From assembly GCA_025349905.2 (NCBI GenBank), contig MU624554.1:1-59918 (forward strand): a stretch of 59,918 bases of DNA, read 5' to 3'. The notes beneath the pieces are model-generated. The model ran no database searches and was not told the origin of the DNA. It worked only from the letters and a program-made list of their open reading frames with translations. Of this stretch, positions 52,423-59,918 are shown piece by piece. The stretch comes from Blastocladiella britannica (lineage: Eukaryota > Blastocladiomycota > Blastocladiomycetes > Blastocladiales > Blastocladiaceae). How positions within the stretch are numbered: position 1 is the stretch's first letter; every line of letters starts with the position of its first letter. Position numbers and translations under genes: made by a program.

Positions 52423-54806
52423 TCAATCATCGACTATGGCATCGTCATCGCTGGCATCCTCCACTTCTGCGGCGTCTTTGGCGAGGGCTCCCATGATGGT
52501 GGATGGGTCGCGTGGCCAGTACCATGGCGGAACTCCGCGAGCAAGCGACGCCATGAGTAACCAGCGAGGGTCTTGCTGCACGCTCGCGTCGGAAAGGTCG
52601 CCCTGCTCTCCTGGACCGTCCAAATCCAGCTCGGCCATCTCGCGTGCAGCGTTGGCCTGCCCCACGACCGCTACTGCCGCCTCTTTCTCGCCGACCGCCT
52701 CGCGGCGATGCAATGAGAAACGACCCGCTCGACGTTGCATAGGCGCCTCGAGCGCAGAGAGACCCGTTGCGCGCAAGTAATCGCGCCGCTCGCGCATACT
52801 GCGCATGGCTGAAAGCTGCTCGGCTTTGACCAGGGAGGTGAATCGGTTTTCCGCTGCCGGCATGGGCAAATGCAGATGCGGCGGTGGCAGTGACGGTGGC
52901 GACGGTGGTGTTCGAGTCGTGGAGGTCGAGGCAGTGGCCTGTGACAAAGGTGTTGGTAAATGCTGCGATGAGGCAGTGCCGCCGGTTGCAGAGCCCGGGT
53001 GCGACGCCAATGACTCGTCGTCGCCAACATCGGTTTCATCGTCGTCGTCATGGTCCTCCGTGACGACCACAACGTCGTCGTCACCGTCAAACTGAGACCA
53101 ATCCACACCTCTCAGTTCCTGCACAGCCTCGGAATGCCCGTCGTCCGCGACGTCGCCATCAAAGTCGTCCCAGTCGATCCCGATTGTTTGGTCGGCGGCG
53201 AGCGCACTCAGGTCCCGATCCAACTCCTGATCGGTCACGTCATGCGTGAATGATATTTGCATCATCAGAGCAAGATCAATGGCGGGAGGAAGGTCGCAAC
53301 TGGCGGCAATGGCTCGTCGCCCGGCATCGTATCGTGAAAATGCCTCGGCGGCCGCCGCTGCCTTGGAGAGCGTTCGTCGGTACAGTGGGTAATTGGAGTG
53401 GAGATACATGGCGTAGAGGTCATGCGCGACCGGCAGATTGGTCATTACTACCGTCGGGTCGACTTCGAGTGGGACCGCCCGATCGAATCGCTGCAGGTGC
53501 GGCGGTAATGGCACGGATACGACGGCAGCTCCGGGCGGCGGCACGCGCTGGGCATACATGGCACGTCCAACGCCGCTGAAAAGAGATCGCCACTGGTCCT
53601 GCGTGCACGCCAGCAGTGGCGGAGGAACAAGGGTGTCGTCCCCTGCCCCGCCGACGTCGCTGTTCGAGAATTGGAGAGTATTGATAGCGGAGCGCAGGTC
53701 GCCACGCGAGGACGTAATGATGGAAGCGGTATCCACAGAGAGTCCACGAGCGTCGGCGATTCGCTTGAGCGCCTTTTTCATGTAGGTGGGTGCGACTGCG
53801 TTGAATCTGAAAAAAGAAGATGAGTGCCTGGTAAAGTATAACAGCAGTACAAATGGGTACACACGAAATGACATGAAATGCCTTTTTGCAGTCGGGTGGG
53901 ACCAAATGGAACTCGTCCACCACGTCCAAATTGCTTCCACCTCCTCCTCCATATCCCATATTTCGATGGGCGATCGTGTCGTCAAAATCGGACGACGGCG
54001 TGTTGAACGTGGTCAAGATGAATACGATGCGTGGGATTCGATTTCGTCGCAGGAGCATGCCGTGCATTGCCGCGTGCAATTTTGCCAGTCCAGCACGCGA
54101 CAAGATCGGAAACTCGCGCACCAACAGCACATCGGTCGGCTCCGCATAGAGCGATCCACGAACAAAGAAATCCAAAAAGGAAGCGGTTGCGGTTGCTGAG
54201 ATCACGGCGGAATCATCCAGTGTGCTCGCATCCGAACTGCCGGCGAGGAGTGGGTTGGTCCATTCAACCAGACGCAAGTGGGAATCTGCGCAAAGTCGCT
54301 CCAGCACAGAAGATTTGCCCGTGCCCGTCGCACCCTTCATGATCAAGAATGGTTGGGACTATGTGGGAGGGCGTGTCAGTCCCAGTCCTTTTGATATCGT
54401 TGGATGAAATTTCCGTACGCGGTGCCCATCCTGGATCCATTTTTGTACCTGGGTCGTCTTTGCCTTGTGGATAGACAAATCTTCCTGTCGAAATATAAAG
54501 CACCGTTATTTACCGAAATATCTTGATAATTATAATGATAATTGGTACCATCGATGCGGGTCGGTACTCGTCAATCCAAAGCGTGTCGCGCGAGAGCGTG
54601 GGGGTGGAACGCCGTGCCAGACGCGTCCGCGCGTCGCCGATCGAGGCCGTGGGTTTTTTTCGCTTCTTTGCGGCGGGCTTTGATGAGGTGGAGCTGCTGT
54701 TATGCATTTCGTGGTCGCCGAGGGAGTCATTGCCGGTCGAAGAGCGCGGCGGTGTCATGGGCGCAATCGATTGCGAGAGGATTGGTCGGACCCACGACGA
54801 CGACAT
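52423..54806 (-). CDS. RAD17: Checkpoint clamp loader RAD17 (yeast Rad24)
   Basis: Four exons on the minus strand (54806-54549, 54484-54419, 54358-53865, 53806-52423) give 733 residues. 'LWIDEYRPASMEDLSIHKAK' opens the RFC-like domain; 'FLIMKGATGTGKSSVLERLC' is the Walker A motif; 'FHVISFNAVAPTYMKKALKR' and 'GLSVDTASIITSSRGDLRSA' are the RAD17 equivalents of the RFC sensor regions. The Walker B segment is 'TDVLLVREFPIL', degenerate as usual in RAD17. Nearly half of the protein after residue 480 is acidic and low-complexity. RAD17 with RFC2-5 loads the 9-1-1 clamp at damaged DNA. Exon 2 is just 66 bp. A 115-bp divergent promoter is shared with TMEM164. Confidence 0.93.
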
Positions 54807-54921
54807 GACACGCACCGATGCTTTAATTTGTCTTGGTTATGCGCTTCCTGGGAACTTATCGTAAAATGGTCCGAAGAGCGCCTGCCGTCTTTCAGTTGAC
54901 AAACCAACAAAAATTATAAAG
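54807..54921. promoter_or_regulatory. 115-bp divergent promoter (RAD17 / TMEM164)
   Basis: The gap between the two start codons has A/T-rich ends ('CAAAAATTATAAAG' just before the TMEM164 ATG) and no other obvious element. Confidence 0.4.
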
Positions 54922-56205
54922 ATGAAATTCCTGGACGACTTTGTCCGGTCGTGGAGCTACGACTTGCCAGTCGAGGTCGATCGCACTTCGTCCATCTATG
55001 GTTCCTGGTCTGCGGTCGTCCTCTCTCTCTCTCTCTCTCGAGCCGCGCACGCCTGCACGCCGAACAATACGCGCCACTTAACATCAACAATTATGAATTA
55101 GGTTCTTGACGCCGACACAGCACGCGGTCGAATTTGTCGCGCTCAATGTGCTGTTCTTGTTTGGATTCTTCTATTTCCTCGGCAAGGCGCTTTTGCCCGG
55201 GTGCGTGCGCTGGACAAACGATTATAGAAATGGACGATGGCACTTACCGCACCACAACCGTCTCGTTCACAGGACGCCCATCGATCGCGCCATTCGTACC
55301 GTCAAACAGACGGCCACGGGCAAGCGTTCGCGCCTGAATGTCGGAATGGCCCTCGTTTTGACTGCGTCGTTGGCCCTCGTAACCTACCACAAGGCGAATG
55401 CCAACACGCTCTATTTCATGCTCCAACCATGCCATGTGTCGATGGTGTCACTCATTGCGATGCTGCTGTGGAAGGACACGAGCCGCGTTCCGCATGTTCG
55501 TATACCTGTTTTCTGCTTTCATTTTGTTCGGCGACTGACTCTATTGCGGGTCTTATTTAGGTTGCGCTCAATATCTACTTTCACACGGTTTGGGGAACGT
55601 GCGTGCAATGCGTTGCCTTGCCTTCCTCAAATAGTAACTAATACGTCTGACTGTTTGCAGCCTTTTGGCGATTGCTCAACCCGATTTGCGCGATGCCAAG
55701 CAGTTCCTGGAAGCTGAAAACTTTTGGTTTGGTACGCGCTACTTGGCCTTGTTTCGTTTTTGCAAAGTTTTCCTGACACAAATAGCAATGCACAGAGCAC
55801 TGGGTCCTTTTGATTACCCCGCTTGTCATGATCTGGTCCAACCGCTTTGCTATCTTCCCGACGTCGTTCGATTTGGCCATGGCTTCGTTTTTGGCCAAGT
55901 CTCTCTTCCACTCGGCGGTCCTGTCGGTCGTCGCACTCTACTCTGGCCACAATTTGAACTACATGCTCGAGGTATGCATATCTTTTAAACGGGCATTTGA
56001 GAATCGACTGACCTGCCCAACTCCAAAAAAAAAAAAAAAACAGCCCCCGCTCGGCCCCTTGGAGGTCTTCCAAGAGTTTTACCGGCTCGCCATGTATGCT
56101 TTTTGTTGCCTGCTGACATACTTTACCCGCTATGTCCTGGTCGAGTTTGTGCTGCGCGTGCTTCCCCGCCGTGCTCGCGCCGCTCCCGTCAAGAAGCAGC
56201 AGTAA
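54922..56205 (+). CDS. TMEM164: TMEM164-family membrane protein
   Basis: Seven exons (54922-55007, 55102-55200, 55273-55495, 55561-55598, 55661-55731, 55796-55971, 56044-56205) give 284 residues (human 297). Family blocks: 'SIYGSWFLTPTQHAVEF' near the N-terminus, 'LYFMLQPCHVSMVSLIAMLL' (human has L-L-N-P-C-H-V), 'VALNIYFHTVWGTLLAIAQP', 'FEHWVLLITPLVMIWSNRFA' and 'GHNLNYMLEPPLGPLEVFQE'. Animal TMEM164 is an acyltransferase that makes polyunsaturated ether phospholipids; the Cys-His of 'PCHV' is kept here. Intron 2 (55201-55272) is 72 bp, a multiple of three, and lacks stop codons, so its retention would still give a full protein. Intron 1 carries a (CT)n tract. Confidence 0.87.
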
Positions 56206-56240
56206 CATAGAATATATTGACTCGTCCCACTCTCTTTATA

Positions 56241-56621
56241 TTATTCTTTCGGAATGGGCGTCGACAAGCTGAGTAGTACCTTTTCCTTGAGAGCAGCATC
56301 GCTAAAGAGTTCTGTGGTGATCACAACAAATCAGACAATTGACTTTCAATGAGAAAAATTGCTAAAACGAACTGGACGCAAAGGACGAGATATCCTTGGG
56401 ATTCTCCAAAAGCACGCGCTTCAAAAAGTAGCTCGTCAGCTGGGACACCTCTGGGTGTGCGCGCAAATACTTTTCATTGCCGATCTGCAGCGCGTGAATC
56501 TCGGCGGACGAAAGGGTTGCAAACGTCTAGATGTTTTTCGTTATGGCACAAATGGATGACGGCAATTAGTCAATGCAGTAAGTACCTCGAGCTCTGGGTG
56601 ATTGTGAATTGGTCGGTTCAT
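56241..56621 (-). CDS. Small RIIa-domain protein (RIIAD1-like)
   Basis: Three small exons (56621-56586, 56526-56373, 56311-56241) give 86 residues, each too short to stand out as an open frame. The product contains 'LSSAEIHALQIGNEKYLRAH', 'PEVSQLTSYFLKRVLLENPK' and 'DISSFASKLFSDAALKEKVL', which fits the RIIa/DPY30-like dimerisation fold of RIIAD1, including the conserved 'NEKYLR.HPE' turn. Related domains dock on anchoring helices in flagella and in PKA complexes, so a role in the zoospore flagellum is plausible but inferred. The acceptor and donor sites are all standard. It converges with TMEM164 (35 bp apart). Confidence 0.8.
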
Positions 56622-56658
56622 TTTTTTTTATGTTGTAAATGTGAAAACAAAATGGACT

Positions 56659-57791
56659 TTATTTCCGGCGGTAAACTCTCCACCTGAGGATCATGTCAAA
56701 CGACAGCTCGGCAACAAGGAGCACATTGCTCAAGCAACTCAACCAGACACCTTGAATCACCGGAAGATGTTCCTCAACGATCACAATTACGACCATATGG
56801 ACAATGTAGCAGAGATTCACAAACAAGGTGAGCAGTGAAAATGCAAAACACATGTGGCGCTCCATGGAAAAGAGACTGCTTTTCTTGGCTGACGGCGAGG
56901 GTTGGGTGCTTGGTAATGCGGGCCGCGATGTCCTGGTGCCTGGTTGTGCTTGGTCTGGGGCTCCATCCAGCACAGAACTCTCAATGTCACCTGCAGATCT
57001 CAACAACGACGCTGATACCACCCCCAGCAGAACTCAGCTTTGGGCTCCAAAGGCAGTTGCGCTCGAGCCTGGTCGGTTTTGCGATGTCTCGTGAAAAGCA
57101 ACGTAGAGGCTCCACACGGAAAGTCCTGACACGGCAACTATTAGGATGGCAATCAAATAAGTTGTCCAGATCGGCGTGATTCGTCTGATGATAATCCAGT
57201 TAGCCAATCAAAACATATCAATTATGAGGTCCGTTGATGCCAATAGCGACATGAGAAAATATACATAAGTTGCAGTACCTCTGGATCTACTGGTAAGTGG
57301 GTGTATCCTGCTGAACCATTTGCGCGAGGACGACGAGATAGGCAACCTTTTGGTTCACCAGCACAACCAAAAGCGCAATCGACACTCCAGTCAGGATTCT
57401 CTTGCGCAATACCACCGACTTGGAAAACACGATGACCAGGCTTCGCAACGTGATAGCCAAAAGGATCAGGTACGGGATGGTATGGAGCGTCAATACCTCA
57501 ATGACTCGGTAGGTAACAAATGCGTCCCTTGTAACTGTGTGTATTTGAATTTGGGCGAGTAATGCCAGCTTATTCACTGCATCCGCCACCAGGAAAACGG
57601 CGGCCAATAGCAAAGTCCAATCTCGCATATTCGTGCTTCGCGTTGGTTTCTTTTGCCCACTGACATTGGAGGTGCGGGAAAAGATGTGGTGGGTGCTTCG
57701 ATAGTGACGAAAGCGCAACGACCAACATCAGCCCAATGGTGACCTGTGAGTTGAGCGCGATCCAGTCGCCGAGTATGGGGCCGGCAGACAT
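56659..57791 (-). CDS. Multi-pass (seven-TM-like) membrane protein, unknown family
   Basis: Four exons on the minus strand with matching phases (57791-57727, 57659-57291, 57185-57101, 56979-56659) give 279 residues. Hydrophobic helices include 'WTLLLAAVFLVADAVNKLAL', 'VIEVLTLHTIPYLILLAITL', 'ILTGVSIALLVVLVNQKVAY', 'YLIAILIVAVSGLSVWSLY', 'FAFSLLTLFVNLCYIVHMVV' and 'GVWLSCLSNVLLVAELSFDM'. A Ser/Pro-rich loop lies between helices five and six, as in the gene at 45210-46578. The first intron (donor GTTGGT) shortens helix 1, so an alternative is a frameshift there; the third intron (121 bp, acceptor GAG) is the least certain. No function can be given. Confidence 0.55.
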
Positions 57792-57850
57792 GTCGACTTT
57801 TATTATACTTAATATTGGTTGAAATCTTTCAAAGGGTGATTATATTTTTC

Positions 57851-59758
57851 TTATTCCCATAGATCCCTGCCACTGCCGTCCTGGGTCAGGCGATAGACCG
57901 CCACTCCTCGGTGGGACCTGAGCTCTCGCAAAATCTGGTAGGGTTTCCCATGATAGAACGTGCCATGGGGAAACACTAAGGGCCTGCGGTGCTGCAGCAA
58001 CAGGGCAACCCACCACTCGAACGCGCGATAACTACGCTTGCCGAGAGCGCTGTCAAGTCCGATCGGCGAATACAGCGTCAGAATCGTCTCGATTGCATCA
58101 GAGTGGTACTTGAGCCACCATTGCAGCATTGAGGGGCGGTCCAGCTGCGAGACGGCTTGCCACAGTGTCGCCATATTGGGAGCGTGGGCAAGTGTATGAT
58201 GGGAGGCAAAATCCTGCCAGAAAGCAGCGATGCGTGGGGACGGACTCCTGGGCCAGAAGATTTCGGCAATACGCTCGTTGCCAGGGGTCTGCAATTTGGT
58301 ACCAGACGCATCAGGCTTCAGGCTGAGTCCGTACGCCCACGTCAAGGTCTCGAGCCGATCTGTGACTGTGAGGGCCTGGAAAAGCTCAACGAGCGTCTCA
58401 CCATCGAATCCAACATTGCGCTCCCACCATTCCAGCAGCCCCATCCGGTTTTGCTTTGCCAAGTGCTCCCAATAAAACATAGGAACCCTGGTGCGAAATG
58501 AGCACAGACGGCGGTTATCCCAGGCCCACTCCATGCACGACAGGCTACCATAGTAGAGGGCAGATAGGAGCGTGTGTTTGAGCAATGATGCACCCGAATC
58601 TCCCAAAGGCCGATTGAACCATGCCCACTCGAGCCCGTCGGCACGATTGATGATGGTTGTCATGCTGACCATCTGAAAAGTCCAGTCAATTGGCCACCCG
58701 TGTTTTTGCGCCATGGTCAACCACCACTCGAGCAGCTCGACCGAGAAACTTTGCTCCTTGACCCAAGGATCGATCAGCTTCCAGTCCACTTTATGCGGTT
58801 CGCCGCTGGCCGTATAACCAATGAGCTCGTTTGTCACCATCGTCTTTTCCCAGAACCACTGCACGAGTTCCAAGTTTCCTTTGCTGATTGCTTTGCGGAT
58901 GCTGACGTGCACAGCAAACCCGTGGTCCACGTTAACGCATGCACGATACGTGTCCCACCACCACTGGATCGCAGGCAGCTTGTCGCTGTTTAGTCCAGCG
59001 CGAACAAGCTTGGTGTACGTGTTTCGATCGGGAAGGCATCTGTGCATGCCCGCGCGCTCCCAGATCCAGGCCATGGCGGCGACGTTTCCCGCCTTGGACG
59101 CGAGCTGCATTGCATCCACCCACAAGTTTTTGAACTCGCGGCCCTTGGCGCTGTGCTGCAGATGCGTCCACCACCATTCAAGGACTTGCAATCTTCCTCT
59201 GGCCGCCCCGCGCAGAATCGCTTCTTGATTGGCCTTGCGCCCTGGCGTGGTGCGGAACCAGTCTAGGATTTGGATATGGCCCGCGGCCGCCGCCGCCTCT
59301 TGCGCTTCGCCTTGGCGGTTATTCGGGATGCGCGCTTGACGACGGTGCTCTACGAGCCATGCCAGCACGGGCACGTGTCCGTTTTTCGCGGCAACGGTCA
59401 TGATATTATCGGCGCCGGTCCAAGTGTGGCGGCAGATCGAGTCAGGGCCAAGCTCGCGAGCGCACCAACGCAGCGCGTCCAAGTTGTTGCATTCGGCCGC
59501 AGCCAAGAGGAGCGGTTTAAGGTGGTCCGCGACCAGGAGGCGTGGGAGTTGCTGCAGCAGGTCAGCGCCTTGACCATATCGGACCAGCTGTACAGGACCG
59601 AGTGCCTCCATGTTGCCGGCACCGAGTGCCAGCGCGAGCATGTTGGGTGCCACCGCGCGCGGGACGGCGGCAAGTACATTTCGCAGAGCGGGCAGCGTTC
59701 TCTGGGCGGGTGCCGCGCAATACAGTATATGCTCAAGGACTTGGTCGTTGAGTATCAT
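57851..59758 (-). CDS. Tryptophan-rich ankyrin-like repeat protein
   Basis: A single exon of 635 residues. Repeating helix pairs of 30-50 residues carry a 'LEWWW' or 'MAWIW' centre: 'LRWCARELGPD', 'LAWLVEHRRQARIPN', 'LDWFRTTPGRK', 'LEWWWTHLQHSAKG', 'MAWIWERAG', 'IQWWWDTYRAC', 'VQWFWEK', 'LEWWLTMAQKHGWPIDW' and 'MEWAWDNRRL'. These are degenerate ankyrin repeats of the type greatly expanded in zoosporic fungi and oomycetes. The N-terminus 'ILNDQVLEHILYC' looks like a reduced F-box. No catalytic motif is seen. It most likely acts in protein binding; partners are unknown. Confidence 0.7.
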   Translation of the reverse strand: MILNDQVLEHILYCAAPAQRTLPALRNVLAAVPRAVAPNMLALALGAGNMEALGPVQLVRYGQGADLLQQLPRLLVADHLKPLLLAAAECNNLDALRWCARELGPDSICRHTWTGADNIMTVAAKNGHVPVLAWLVEHRRQARIPNNRQGEAQEAAAAAGHIQILDWFRTTPGRKANQEAILRGAARGRLQVLEWWWTHLQHSAKGREFKNLWVDAMQLASKAGNVAAMAWIWERAGMHRCLPDRNTYTKLVRAGLNSDKLPAIQWWWDTYRACVNVDHGFAVHVSIRKAISKGNLELVQWFWEKTMVTNELIGYTASGEPHKVDWKLIDPWVKEQSFSVELLEWWLTMAQKHGWPIDWTFQMVSMTTIINRADGLEWAWFNRPLGDSGASLLKHTLLSALYYGSLSCMEWAWDNRRLCSFRTRVPMFYWEHLAKQNRMGLLEWWERNVGFDGETLVELFQALTVTDRLETLTWAYGLSLKPDASGTKLQTPGNERIAEIFWPRSPSPRIAAFWQDFASHHTLAHAPNMATLWQAVSQLDRPSMLQWWLKYHSDAIETILTLYSPIGLDSALGKRSYRAFEWWVALLLQHRRPLVFPHGTFYHGKPYQILRELRSHRGVAVYRLTQDGSGRDLWE

Positions 59759-59918
59759 TTTTTCGATTTCTTCCCTTCAAATATTGGGTTTTTCGTCCAA
59801 AATGAATAATTGCGTGTTTCACAGAACTGTGCAGCCACTGTCGCCCCTACTCAACCTCTGATCCAACCACCATCTCTGCCGCGCCTGAAGCTCCCTGTGT
59901 CGCCCACCGCCGCTGTCC
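59759..59918 (+). other. Upstream region and possible first exon at the right edge
   Basis: The 160 bp past the ankyrin-gene start hold an A/T-rich promoter-like part and, from about 59825, a C-rich stretch whose frame reads 'TELCSHCRPYSTSDPTTISA' and stays open to the edge. It may be the start of a plus-strand gene cut off by the window. Too little is present to call it. Confidence 0.25.

Noticed and set aside
55019..55039. (CT)n tract in TMEM164 intron 1, and the (GT)n run near 12080
   Set aside because: Ordinary short microsatellites inside introns. The (CT) tract may act as a pyrimidine tract, but nothing else marks it.
57727..57791. A disabling frameshift in the first exon of the multi-TM gene at 56659-57791
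   Set aside because: The frame change is explained by a 67-bp intron (57726-57660) with GT-AG ends and fitting phase, although it shortens helix 1; kept as an alternative only.
1..59918. CRISPR arrays, tRNA or rRNA genes, bacterial operons and insertion sequences
   Set aside because: I found no spaced direct repeats, no tRNA cloverleaf with A/B boxes that I could recognise, no rRNA, and no bacterial gene organisation. The window is nuclear eukaryotic DNA with introns.

Overview
This 59.9 kb window is nuclear DNA of a compact eukaryotic genome, most likely an early-diverging zoosporic (flagellated) fungus of the Blastocladiomycota or Chytridiomycota type. The reasons: about 33 intact gene models packed head to head or tail to tail with 20-160 bp between them; many short GT-AG introns (mostly 51-110 bp, donors such as GTACGT, GTGCGT and GTATGT); coding sequence rich in G/C at third positions; fungal-type TRK potassium transporter and CYP505 P450:reductase fusion; and genes that Dikarya usually lack (SWEET, WD40-bearing ATG16, an Integrator subunit, a RIIa-domain flagellar-type protein, TMEM164). 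No species can be named from the sequence alone. All gene models are reasoned by eye from splice phase and family similarity; no search was run.

Layout. 1-0.7 kb: the C-terminal tail of a Fanzor/TnpB-like nuclease running in from the left edge, then a gene-free stretch with a perfect hairpin. 0.7-12 kb: cationic amino-acid transporter, DNA polymerase eta, an Mcp1-like mitochondrial protein, an F-box/ankyrin protein, a KIAA0930-like protein and an Integrator subunit 7 homologue. 12-24 kb: ribosomal protein uL6 (RPL9), an SDR dehydrogenase, TIP41, an orphan conserved protein, spliceosomal PRP3, ATG16, SWEET, QCR9 and a ZNF830-like protein. 23-34 kb, all on the minus strand: a giant TRK transporter, an RNF14-like RBR ubiquitin ligase and a CYP505 with an unexpected N-terminal ubiquitin-fold extension. 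34-42 kb: ZFAND1, PIG-Y, UPF2, ARP3 and a second F-box protein. 42-60 kb: a PH-domain protein, a seven-TM-like protein, TFIIF-beta, TAPT1, an NmrA-like reductase, RAD17, TMEM164, a RIIa-domain protein, a second multi-TM protein and a tryptophan-rich ankyrin-like protein.

The genes are housekeeping and regulatory genes of unrelated pathways (DNA damage: POLH and RAD17; RNA: PRP3, UPF2, INTS7, TFIIF; membranes: CAT, TRK, SWEET, TAPT1, TMEM164), so there is no operon or cluster. What ties them together is compaction: many neighbours share 40-160 bp divergent promoters. The items most worth a second look are the Fanzor tail, the N-terminal domain on the CYP505 fusion, the nested palindrome that forms the whole 40-bp TFIIF/TAPT1 promoter, and a one-base phase conflict in TAPT1.
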